Assembly: GCA_947471745.1 (NCBI GenBank)
Contig: CANJKZ010000777.1
Location: 2,170,501-2,234,500, forward strand
Direction of reading: 5' to 3'
Source of the DNA: Closterium sp. Naga37s-1
Taxonomy: Eukaryota; Streptophyta; Zygnematophyceae; Desmidiales; Closteriaceae
Length of the DNA: 64,000 nucleotides
The position numbers and the translations under genes are program-made. Shown here one piece after another: positions 1 to 12,300 of the stretch. The notes beneath the pieces are model-generated. The model had not been told where the DNA came from. It did no database searches and worked only from the letters and a program-made list of their open reading frames with translations. How positions within the stretch are numbered: position 1 is the stretch's first letter; every line of letters begins with the position of its first letter.

Positions 1-384
1 TGCGTTCGCGTGTCAGTTAGGAGGGAGGAAGGAAGGAAAGCAGAGATGGGGAATTAAAGGAGAGACGGAGGAGGAAAATCGAGGGAGAGAGGGGGACAAC
101 GAAAGGAGGAGGAAAAGCGAGCAAGAGGAGAGGACTCAGGAAGTTGAGCAGAGGGACGGATAGGAAAAGAAAGGGCAGGAGTAAAAGAGGGAGGGAGTGA
201 ACAAAAGATGGGGGATGAAGGGAATAAGTGAAGGTGTTGGGGAGGGAAATGCGGGGTAAGTGTGAAGTATTCTTACATAGCAAAGCGAAATATCATGAGG
301 TTTGACATGGGATCACATGGCGTTGCACCTGGCATCGCTCATGGTATGGTATGGCATGGCACATGGTATGGCATGGCATGGCAG
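1..384. other. DDB1 intron, 3' part (low complexity)
   Basis: No gene is visible here. Bases 1-240 are purine-rich (GGAGGAAGGAAGG-like). Bases about 325-384 are a degenerate run of a short TGGCATGG unit that ends in the splice acceptor GGCAG of the first DDB1 exon in the window. The earlier DDB1 exon or exons lie to the left of the window. Confidence 0.6.
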
Positions 385-3300
385 GGCGAGTTGAAGGACC
401 TGCTGTTCATATGCACGGAGCGGTACAAGTTCTGTGTGCTCGAGTATGACGCCCTCTCCAGGGAGCTCATCACCAGGTATGCCATGCACCTTGCTACGTA
501 TGTGCGTCATTTACCTACCTGCAAGCGAGCGCCACCTTCCTCGCAACGCAAGCTGCCAGCCAGCTAGTAATGGTCTTGCCGTTTCCTCTGCTTGCTTTTT
601 CCCGACTTTGATTTCTTCCTGCCTTTCTTGCTCTCGCGCCTGCCTCTGTCACTCTGAGTGAACCCACCAGGGCCAATGGGGACGTCTCTGATCGAATCGG
701 GCGACCAACAGACAATGGCCAGGTAGGTTCCTTCCTTCCTTCCTTCCTTGCTAGCTTTCAGGTATTGCCATCAGTCTGCCACTCTCCCTCTGCAATTTCA
801 CGCACCTCTTGCCGCCCTGCACTACTCATTCATTGCTTCACTCACACCGCGAAGCCAATGCGCAACAATTTTCTTCCAACTCCTCTCAAGTGCGTCCCTC
901 TAAGCCCACCCGAAACTACCTTTCTTACCATCTCTCCCCCGACTCCCCCTTCCCTTGTCCCTCCTCTCCACTCCCTCCTGCTTCCGTCCTCACCGGTCTG
1001 TGTGTCGTGCGAATTACATGGTGGTTCCGAGACTTGTCAATCTCAAACCTCTCATGGGTAATCCGCGACGTGACTGACTTGCGCACCACCCCTCGTCGGC
1101 CCCTTGCTTCCCAGACTTCCCCAACTGAACCCCCCCATCCCATGTGCGGTGCAGCAGAATGGCATGGAAGACCCTGGCCTGCCTGGCTTCCATATCATCG
1201 TGCCCGCTTGCATTTAACCTCAACTGCCCCACAAGATCTTTGTTTCTCCTCCTTTTCGCCCCCTCACCCTCTCCACCCCACCGCCTGCCCTCCACCTCCC
1301 CAACACACTTTCCGTGTCATCACCCTGCAGGTTGGCATAGTGGACCCGGATACCCACATCACATCATGTGCACCCGGATACCCACATCACATCATGTGGA
1401 CCCGGATACTCACATCACATCATGTGGACCCGGATACTCACATCACATCATGTGGACCCGGATACCCACATCACATCATGTGGACCCGGATACTCACATC
1501 ACATCATGTGGACCCGGATACCCACATCACATCATGTGGACCCGGATACTCACATCACATCATGTGGACCCGGATACCCACATCACATCATGTGGACCCG
1601 GATACTCACATCACATCATGTGGACCCGGATACCCACATCACATCATGTGGACCCGGATACTCACATCACATCATGTGGACCCGGATACTCACATCACAT
1701 CATGTGGACCCGGATACTCACATCACATCACATCACATCACATCACATCACATCACATCACATCACATCACATCACATCACATCACATCACATCACATCA
1801 CATCACATCATGTGGCGGCACGGCATCTCACCTGACTCACTCTTTGCTTGCCTTGTTCTTTTCCTCTTCCCCCACCCCCCACCTCCCACCTCCCTCGCCA
1901 CTCTGCGCGGTGCGGTGCGGTGCGGTGCGGATTGGCATGGTGGACCCGAATCCCGATCATTGGGCTGCATCGGACCTGACTCACCCAATGCCTGCCTTGT
2001 TCTCCCCCTCTCTCCCCCTCACTCGCCACGCGGTGCGGTGCAGATCGGCATAGTGGATCCGGACTATCGCATCATCGGGCTGCATGTGACCTGACTCACC
2101 CATTGCTTGCCGTGTCTTTCATCCCTGCCTGCGCCCATTCCCCACCCCCTCGACAACGCAACGCTGACTGTGTGGGTGTGGCATGCAGATCGGCATAGTG
2201 GACCCCGACTACCGCATCATCGGGCTGCATCTGTACGACGGGCTCTTCAAGGTCATTCCCATCGACGCCAAGGGCCACCTCAAGGAGGCCTTCAACATCC
2301 GGTGGGTGCCCGCCTGTGGCCCCGCGCCCCGGGTGGCTTGCTTTCGCTGCTTGTTTGTGCTTCCACCCACCCAGGCGGGCGGTACTTGCCGCTTGGCAAT
2401 TCGATGGGCTCTTCAACCCCATCAACCTAATGAGAGGTCGGCGGTGCTCATGTAATGACACGCATCAACTCGACAGGCTCCTTGAGGTAATCCCGCCCTC
2501 TCAAAGTTTACGGGGGCAATCTAGCCAAGCTTTCACATTCGGTTGGTTCAGGTTTCGCCGTTGAGTCTGCTGACTCGACTCGCACGTTACTTAAGAGATG
2601 GGCCGAGCTCAGAGGCCGAGGCGTTCATGGGCTTTTGGAGGCCATTTGCACGGACGCCAGTCTGAAGGACGCCCTTCTCACTGTGCGTGCCAGTCAGCGA
2701 CAGCTTCCCTTCTCACCTCCCTTGGCACTAGTTCTCGCATGACAGTCGGCCTCACTTGCCTAATTGGTACTGCGTTCCCTTTGAAACAATCGGACCAGCA
2801 AGTCATAACCAAAGAGCCGACCAGCCAAGAACTGGAAACTAGCTATCAGAGCGTCCAGCCAGCTTCACTTGTCGCCTCATTATTGCAAGCTGCGAATCTA
2901 AAATCGTCCCACTCTTCCCCTTGTCGCTTGTTGTGTTTCGCCACACCTTCCACACACCAGGCTGGAGGAGCTGCAGGCAAGCGATCGACATGAAGTTTCT
3001 GCACGGCTGTGAAAGCCTTTGAGTATTCTTGTAAATCTCTCCTTCTCACCCTTTCCCTAGCCGCTGCTTGTGCTCGTTGTGACACCCCTCGCACGCCAGG
3101 CTGGAGGAGCTGCAGGTGATCGACATCAAGTTCCTGTTCGCCTGTGAACGCCCCACCATTGCCGTGCTCTACCAGGTACGCCCCATCCCACTGCCCCACC
3201 CCACTCCTCCACTCCACTCCACTCCACTTTGCCCCGTGCACACACGGTGCACCCATCTCGTGTTCCAGGTAGATTCTGTGCTGCAGTGCAGTCTCTGTGT

Positions 3301-6300
3301 GTGTGTTCCCTCGCCACTGTTATTCGTGCACTGACTCATTTCATGGTGCTTCACTATATGCAAATGCCTCTCTTGTCTTGCTGCAGTTCTTCTCATGTCA
3401 CTTGTCTGCTTCCGTCTGCACTCCCTTGCGTGCTGTGTCGTGCCGTGTGCCATGGCAGGACAATAAAGATGCCAGGCACGTGAAGACATACCAAGTGCAG
3501 GTGTGTGCGTGCGCCGGACTGCCTTGTTTTTTTTTTTTTTTTTACCTTATCTCTTTCGAATCTTACCTTCCGTGTTTTCCCTTTAACCGACGTCCCCTGC
3601 CTCTATTACAGCAGCTGGAGGAATGTTTCTCCAGCCACGCACGCACGCCACACAGTACCACACCGTGTGTCACAGGCCACGCCATACAAGCCTGAATTTG
3701 GCCAGAAATCACTGGTTTGAGCTCTCAGATGCAAGCACTGCTACCTCAACCCTCAACTTCACACACATCTGATGTCAAACGTCTCTCAACAATCCTCTGA
3801 TTTGCCCCTCGTGCCTCAAACTACAAGCTTGTGCCGCACTGGTAGCAGCACACACCGAGACGAGAGTGTCTGCCTGTGCTGGTCCGCTCTAAGGCTTCTC
3901 AGGCGGCCCTTTCCACGGATGCAGAGGTGCAGGCAGGCAACCTGGAGTGCAATGCATACACATGGGAGGAGCCTCGTTTGCCGTCCAGGTTTCCTGTTTC
4001 TATTCACAGTGAGGTGCATGTTTGGGTCGGAGCCGGCATCATTTTGAAAAGAAGTGATCATTTTCTTAAAGCCCTTGGGTCCGCAGATATGATACACGGG
4101 GCTACACAGACACGGCCCATGGCTGCGGTGCGGAGAACTTTCGAGTGATTCGGGGAAAAGCCCTTCTGAAGTTTTATTCCTCCAACTCCCTCTAATCCCC
4201 CCGGGACCCAGATGCAAGACAAGGACGTCGCGCATGGCCGGTGCCTGCCGCGCAATGAGAGCAGAGTTGTTTTTCAAGCCCTGTCTTCCAACCAACCCTG
4301 ACGCGCCAGGTGCGCGACAAGGACTTCACGGACGGGCCGTGGCAGCAGAGCAATCTGGACGGCGGGGCGGCGCTCATCATCGCCGTGCCGCCGCCCATGG
4401 GGGGCGCGCTCATCGTGGGCGAGCAGAGCATCGTCTACCACAACGGCGCCGTGCTCAAAGCCCTGCCCATGCGCCCGGTGAGTGCTCAAAGCCCTGCCCA
4501 TGCGCCCGGTGGGTTGTGAGGTGGAGCAGTGAGAGAGTGCAGTAAGTGGTCAAGGCACTGCCCATGTGCGCAGTGAGCGGTGCTGACTCTTGAGTGGGGG
4601 CAGTGGTGGGAGGGAGAGGGTGTTGGTGACGTTGTATGATGGGCGCGCAGAGCATGGTGTGCCACAATGGCGCGCAGAGCATGGTGTGCCACAATGGCGC
4701 GCAGAGCATGGTGAGTGAGTGCTGGCTTAGGGCTGTAAGTGAGTGCTGGCTTAGGGCTGTAAGTGAGTGCTGGCTTAGGGCTGTAAGTGAGTGCTGGCTT
4801 AGGGCTGTAAGTGAGTGCTGGCTTAGGGCTGTAAGTGAGTGCTGGCTTAGGGCTGTAAGTGAGTGCTGGCTTAGGGCTGTAAGTGAGTGCTGAAGGAGGC
4901 AGTAGTGAGGTGTGGTGTGGTGTGGTGTGGTGTGGTGTGGTGTGGTGTGGTGTGGTGTGGTGTGGTGTGGTGGGCGGGCACAGCATCGTGCACCACAGTG
5001 GCGCCGTGCGCCCTGCCCATGGGATGGGCCCGCTGGGTGCTGCAGGCTCATTGGGATAGGCTCTGAAATCTATGAATGCGCTGTGCGGGGCAGTCATGAT
5101 CGTGGTGGGTGCAGTAGCGACGCTCAACTCAAGGTGCTTCCCACGTGGCTCTGCTTGTAGTTTGTATGAGGCAGCAGCAGGTGTGTGTGGGTGCAAGCAG
5201 GTGACGAGGGTTGCTGCAAGCCGGGTTGAGCACCAGGCGGGCCGGGCCCAGCCCGGGTCGGGCCCACCCCGGGCTGCGCAGAAGAGCGGGCCGTAGAAGG
5301 GAACTCTTGGCCCGAGCCCGCCCTTCGGGCCGGGCCGGCCCAGCCCTGCTGCTGTGATAGTTTCCTTCCAAAATGTCGAAATTATAGTACCCAAAATCGA
5401 ACCCTAATGTAAGGCGAAACGCTTTAATGCGTCAACCTTAGAAGAAGGCTTAACGTCGAAACGTTTAAATAGAAATGCAAACAAAGCTAGAAAGTGTAAC
5501 CCTAGAAACGAAACACTATAGCGCTGACTTTGCCGTTCAGAAAATCAACCGTCAGAACTGTCACGCCAATGTCGCGAAGCCCTAAGAACCCATGGGCGCG
5601 GGTGTTTCTACCTACTTTAAGAGACTAGCTAAACCTACTAATCTTAGCTTATGCTTGGCAAAAGGCTATGCGCTAAGGGCTGGGTGGGGTTACGATTTAG
5701 CATTGACAGAAAACAAGCTGCACAAATGACGTGCAGCTTTGTCCCGTGGGTAAAAACCGGGCCGAAATGGCCCGACGCGGCCCGGCCCGGGGCATTTCTG
5801 GGCGGGCCCGACCTGGGCGGGCCCTGGCCCGCCTTCATGCTCATCCCTAGCTGCAAGGGGTGGACCGTGGAGATATGCTGGACACGTGACAGTCATGTCT
5901 GAGCACTCACATAGCCCAGGGCCGAGCTAAGTTGGAATATACGCTAAGGGGCCTTAGCGTTCAGCGTTTGAACGCTAGCGTGTATACGCAATACGCGAAA
6001 CGCTAGCGAATACGCTATACGCAACCCAATTTTTTTTTGGGGCAGCCCGCCCGACCCAAAAATTTTCAAACACACCAAAAGATGCGGAATGGCACGGCGA
6101 GTGATTCTGCGACGTCAGATTGCACGTCCGAGGTCTAGGGTTGCGGGAAATTGGATTCATGTCCTGGTGTCGCGATTTCACTTTCACATGTTGCACGTTG
6201 ACATATTGATGGTCACGTACATCGAGTCGCGTGTGCACGTTTGAACATTTCTATCCCAACACGTTACCGCATTCAAACCCACAACATTCATTCAGTCCAA

Positions 6301-9300
6301 CCCTTCCGACCCAATCCCCCGCCACTCGTCATGCTATTTATCAACTCGTCAGAACGTCCATCCCATTCAGTAATCCTCTCCCGCTATTAACAACTAGCCT
6401 CCGTGCGATGTCATCCAGCAGTCCGCCTCTCACGCCGCATTCCGATCAGTCTGTGGAGAGTTCTATCCCTCGTCCAGAAGGGACCAGGGAGTACCTTCCC
6501 GATGTAGTCCACGACGTCTTCAAGCACTTCAGTATCATCAAGCGCGAAGAGGGCAAGGCACAGCAGTACGAGTGCAAGTACTGCTTCAAGGTCTTTTCAG
6601 GTGCCGCCATCCGATGCGCTCAGCACCTTAGCTCATGGAAGAAGATGAAGCGCCGCGAGGTGGCGCTTTGCGGGAAGGCACCTGCTGATGTTCGCCTCGA
6701 GATCCGCAAGAAGTACGAGGCGCAGGCTGCTGCGAAAGAAGAGAAACAGCGAGCGGTGTTGGCTGCTATAGCGTCGGTCAAAGCCGGTGGCAAACGGGCC
6801 CGCATGACCGACTACCTCGAGGGCGACGTTGCTGCGGCAAAACGTGAAGCACATGAAGGTCTTGCGCTCATGATTGCCGCATGTCGCCTCCCGGAGAACC
6901 TGGTCGAACATCCGCTCCCGGGATACTGAAACCCGTCGTGGAGGAAGTCGGACCCGAGAACGTCGTCGCGTTCTGTATGGACGGGGGTTCCAACTACGCG
7001 TCGGCGTGCCGGAAGCTGATTAAGATGTGGCCCCACATTCAACAGGTTCCATGTGCCACCCACGTCATGGACCTGATGATGGAGGACGTGGGGAAAATGG
7101 GGTGGGCAAAAAAGGTGGTTGACCGTGGCGGTGAGATGAGCTCCTTCACCCGCAACCACCATTGGATGCGCGGTTACTTGCGGGACCGTAAGTTGGTGGA
7201 GGGGAAGGTGTTGCAGCCGTTGAAACCCGCAGGGACCCGCTTTGGGACCCAATACATTGCTATCTCCCGTCTCTGTCAGCTTCGCCCCACCCTTACGCAG
7301 ATGGTCGTCAGCGACGAGTGGAAGGTGTGGGCTGCTGGATCGCGCAAGGAGGTTGCAGAGAAGTTCGCCGCGCAGGTACTCGACACGGCGTGGTGGAAAA
7401 CTGCCGAGTTTTTCACCAAGCTGATGCAGCTCCCTTTCAAGGCGATGCGCATGACTGACGGGGAGGCAAAAGGGATGATGGGCAGGATCTATGACGTGAT
7501 GCTTCAACTCACGGAGGACGTTGAGGCTCTCGTGGACGCGGATGAGGAGCAGTTGTGCATCAGCGATAAGAAGCAGATCCGCCGCATCCTCAAAGACCGG
7601 TCGGACGAGAGCCTCGCGTGCGCCATGCACGTGGCAGGCCGCATCCTCAACCCCGCGAACCAGGAAGAGGACATTTTCGGCGGCGACGCTGAATGCACGC
7701 GTGTCTTCAAGGCGTTCCTTCACCAGCATGCGGAGTTCCTCGTCGGCCACGACGGGAAGGGGAGGGATGCGGCCTGCGATTACTTGGTTGAGCTGGGGGA
7801 CGGGCTGAGGGATTTCCTGGACATGAAGGGTAGTTTCGGGATGGCAGAGGCTGTGGCACAAAGGGAGATGGTGAAGGCGGGAAAATACAGCATGGTGAAG
7901 TGGTGGCAGTGGAACGGAACAGATGCCCCTCGCCTTGCGTCCCTCGCCATCTGGATTCTCTCGCAGCCCGTCTCGGCTTCACCCTGTGAGCGTGGCTGGT
8001 CATCGTGGGAGTCCGTCCACACTGCCCGCAGGAACCGCTTAGGATCCGCCAAGTGTGCGGATTTGGTGTTTGTTGCGCACAACTGGAACGTTGTGCGCAA
8101 CTGGCACACGCGCAAGGATGTGATGCCGAATGTTGTGTGTGGGAATGAGCCGGAGCCCCCCATCCTCGAAGGTTACAATGTGCTGGATGAGCAGGAGGAG
8201 GAGGAGGAGGAGGAGGAGGAGGAGGAGGAGGAGGAGGAGGAGGAGGAGGAGGAGGAGGAGGAGGAGGAGGAGGAGGAGGGTGAGGATGAGGACGCCATCT
8301 TGGAGGACGAGTATGAGTAGTGGGTAACGAAGTGGGAAGGGAGGAGGGTGGGTATAGTAGGGAGAGAGTAGTATGATTCGTAACTGGATTTGTATGGCAT
8401 GGCTAATTTTAGTATGGGGAAAAAAAAAAAACAGAAACACATCCCGCATGAAACCCCACTGGACCCAATCCCGGGAGGGGTTTTTTACCCTGCCCGGGAA
8501 ACTTTTTTCCCTGCCCAGAAATGCGTATCCTGGATCTGACCACTCTAGCGTTCAGCGTTCACACGCTAGCGTATATACGGAACGCGTATATACGCCAAAC
8601 GCGTTTATGCCAACCTAGGGGCCGAGGCTGTGCAAACCTGATCTCTGGATGCTGTTTTCCTCTCTTTACCATCTACCTCTCTCTCGAAACCTCTTTCCCC
8701 CTCACTTTCTTCCTACATTCCTCGCTCGCTTCGTCCTCCCCTTCCACCTCCGCTCGTCCATGTTCCTACATCGTTAGTTTCAGCATTCACGTAGGTCTGC
8801 ATGTATCCACATGGGCCCAGTGGCTGGTGGAGAAGTGACGAGGAAATGAGCTCATCTATTCCTCGCTATCACCATGCACCTACTATTTCACCTGCCCACC
8901 TGTCCCCTTGGCGTTGCGCCGCGCAGTGTCTGGTGGAGGCGTATGGGCGTGTGGATCCGGACGGCTCGCGCTACCTGCTGGGGGACCACATGGGCACTCT
9001 CATGCTGCTGGCGCTCAGCCGCGACAAGGACCGGTGAGAGAGGGCGACCTGCAGTGACAAGGACCGGTGAGAGAGGGCGACCTGCAGTGACAAGGACCGG
9101 TGAGAGAGGGCGACCTGCAGTGACAAGGACCGGTGAGAGAGGGCGACCTGCAGTGACAAGGACCGGTGAGAGAGGGCGACCTGCAGTGACAAGGACCGGT
9201 GAGAGAGGGCGACCTGCAGTGACAAAGACAGTGCAAACTGGCTGCTGAGTCCTGGCGTCGTGCTGAAGCAACACGTGACCACACTTGTGATGTGTTGAGC

Positions 9301-12300
9301 TTGTAGTCGACAGTGCAATGATGTGTTGGGCTTGTAGTCGACAGTGCAATGATGTGTTGGGCTTGTAGTCGACAGTGCAATGATGTGTTGGGCTTGTAGT
9401 CGACAGTGCACTGATGTGTTGGGCTTGTAGTCGACAGTGCAATGATGTGTTGGGCTTGTAGTCGACAGTGCACTGATGTGTTGGGCTTGTAGTCGACAGT
9501 GCACTGATATGTTGGGCTTGTAGCCGACAGTGCAATGATGTGTTGGGCTTGTAGTCGACAGTGCAATGATGTGTTGGGCTTGTAGTCGACAGTGCAATGA
9601 TGTGTTGGGCTTGTAGTCGACAGTGCAATGATGTGTTGGGCTTGTAGTCGACAGTGCAATGATGTGTTGGGCTTGTAGTCGACAGTGCACTGATGTGTTG
9701 GGCTTGTAGTCGACAGTGCAATGATGTGTTGGGCTTGTAGTCGACAGTGCAATGATGTGTTGGGCTTGTAGTCGACAGTGCACTGATGTGTTGGGCTTGT
9801 AGTCGACAGTGCAATGATGTGTTGGGCTTGTAGTCGACAGTGCAATGATGTGTTGGGCTTGTAGTCGACAGTGCAATGATGTGTTGGGCTTGTAGTCGAC
9901 AGTGCAATGATGTGTTGGGCTTGTAGTCGACAGTGCAATGATGTGTTGGGCTTGTAGTCGACAGTGCACTGATGTGTTGGGCTTGTAGTCGACAGTGCAA
10001 TGATGTGTTGGGCTTGTAGTCAACAGTGCACTGATGTGTTGGGCTTGTAGTCGACAGTGCAATGATGTGTTGGGCTTGTAGTCGACAGTGCAATGATGTG
10101 TTGGGCTTGTAGTCGACAGTGCACTGATGTGTTGGGCTTGTAGTCGACAGTGCAATGATGTGTTGGGCTTGTAGTCGACAGTGCAATGATGTGTTGGGCT
10201 TGTAGTCGACAGTGCAATGATGTGTTGGGCTTGTAGTCGACAGTGCACTGATGTGTTGGGCTTGTAGTCGACAGTGCAATGATGTGTTGGGCTTGTAGTC
10301 GACAGTGCAATGATGTGTTGGGCTTGTAGTCGACAGTGCAATGATGTGTTGGGCTTGTAGTCGACAGTGCAATGATGTGTTGGGCTTGTAGTCGACAGTG
10401 CAATGATGTGTTGGGCTTGTAGTCGACAGTGCAATGATGTGTTGGGCTTGTAGTCGACAGTGCAATGATGTGTTGGGCTTGTAGTCGACAGTGCAATGAT
10501 GTGTTGGGCTTGTAGTCGACAGTGCAATGATGTGTTGGGCTTGTAGTCGACAGTGCAATGATGTGTTGGGCTTGTAGTCGACAGTGCAATGATGTGTTGG
10601 GCTTGTAGTCGACAGTGCACTGATGTGTTGGGCTTGTAGTCGACAGTGCAATGATGTGTTGGGCTTGTAGTCGACAGTGCACTGATGTGTTGGGCTTGTA
10701 GTCGACAGTGCAATGATGTGTTGGGCTTGTAGTCGACAGTGCAATGATGTGTTGGGCTTGTAGTCGACAGTGCACTGATGTGTTGGGCTTGTAGTCGACA
10801 GTGCAATGATGTGTTGGGCTTGTAGTCGACAGTGCAATGATGTGTTGGGCTTGTAGTCGACAGTGCACTGATGTGTTGGGCTTGTAGTCGACGGTGCAAT
10901 GATGTGTTGGGCTTGTAGTCGACAGTGCAATGATGTGTTGGGCTTGTAGTCGACAGTGCAATGATGTGTTGGGCTTGTAGTCGACAGTGCAATGATGTGT
11001 TGGGCTTGTAGTCGACAGTGCAATGATGTGTTGGGCTTGTAGTCGACAGTGCAATGATGTGTTGGGCTTGTAGTCGACAGTGCACTGATGTGTTGGGCTT
11101 GTAGTCGACAGTGCAATGATGTGTTGGGCTTGTAGTCGACAGTGCACTGATGTGTTGGGCTTGTAGTCGACAGTGCAATGATGTGTTGGGCTTGTAGTCG
11201 ACAGTGCAATGATGTGTTGGGCTTGTAGTCGACAGTGCACTGATGTGTTGGGCTTGTAGTCGACAGTGCAATGATGTGTTGGGCTTGTAGTCGACAGTGC
11301 AATGATGTGTTGGGCTTGTAGTCGACAGTGCACTGATGTGTTGGGCTTGTAGTCGACAGTGCAATGATGTGTTGGGCTTGTAGTCGACAGTGCACTGATG
11401 TGTTGGGCTTGTAGTCGACAGTGCAATGATGTGTTGGGCTTGTAGTCGACAGTGCACTGATGTGTTGGGCTTGTAGTCGACAGTGCACTGATGTGTTGGG
11501 CTTGTAGTCGACAGTGCAATGATGTGTTGGGCTTGTAGTCGACAGTGCAATGATGTGTTGGGCTTGTAGTCGACAGTGCAATGATGTGTTGGGCTTGTAG
11601 TCGACAGTGCACTGATGTGTTGGGCTTGTAGTCGACAGTGCAATGATGTGTTGGGCTTGTAGTCGACAGTGCAATGATGTGTTGGGCTTGTAGTCGACAG
11701 TGCACTGATGTGTTGGGCTTGTAGTCGACAGTGCAATGATGTGTTGGGCTTGTAGTCGACAGTGCAATGATGTGTTGGGCTTGTAGTCGACAGTGCAATG
11801 ATGTGTTGGGCTTGTAGTCGACAGTGCAATGATGTGTTGGGCTTGTAGTCGACAGTGCACTGATGTGTTGGGCTTGTAGTCGACAGTGCAATGATGTGTT
11901 GGGCTTGTAGTCGACAGTGCACTGATGTGTTGGGCTTGTAGTCGACAGTGCAATGATGTGTTGGGCTTGTAGTCGACAGTGCACTGATGTGTTGGGCTTG
12001 TAGTCGACAGTGCACTGATGTGTTGGGCTTGTAGTCGACAGTGCAATGATGTGTTGGGCTTGTAGTCGACAGTGCAATGATGTGTTGGGCTTGTAGTCGA
12101 CAGTGCAATGATGTGTTGGGCTTGTAGTCGACAGTGCAATGATGTGTTGGGCTTGTAGTCGACAGTGCAATGATGTGTTGGGCTTGTAGTCGACAGTGCA
12201 CTGATGTGTTGGGCTTGTAGTCGACAGTGCAATGATGTGTTGGGCTTGTAGTCGACAGTGCAATGATGTGTTGGGCTTGTAGTCGACAGTGCACTGATGT

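Larger units (their letters stand above)
723..2188. other. DDB1 intron 2 with exon-3 ghost copies
   Basis: This intron carries degraded copies of the first part of exon 3 (real exon at 2189). They lie at about 1330-1353 (leading into the 28-bp array), 1931-1980 and 2041-2088. The third copy keeps a CAG acceptor and matches exon 3 over about 42 bases with few changes, then reads into TGA after GLHV. The copies share the intron tail that follows them (GACCTGACTCACCCA), so they look like tandem duplications of the intron-exon boundary rather than alternative exons. Confidence 0.75.
5927..8618 (+). mobile_element. hAT transposon (2.7 kb)
   Basis: Terminal inverted repeats CTAAGTTGGAATATACGC (left) and CTAGGTTGGCATAAACGC (right, reversed) match at 15 of 18 positions. 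An exact 8-bp target duplication GGGCCGAG lies at 5919-5926 and 8619-8626. Subterminal palindromic motifs based on AACGCTAGCGT and GCGTTCAGCGTT occur at both ends (about 5955-6015 and 8548-8605), as expected for transposase binding sites. The element sits 77 bp beyond the end of the MITE, in the same intron and in the same orientation as DDB1. Confidence 0.93.

Noticed and set aside
809-2094. + strand frames of 150-414 codons with HITSC/TSHHV repeats
   Set aside because: Products of the 28-bp and 5-bp arrays within DDB1 intron 2. They cross ghost exons and have no independent start or domain.
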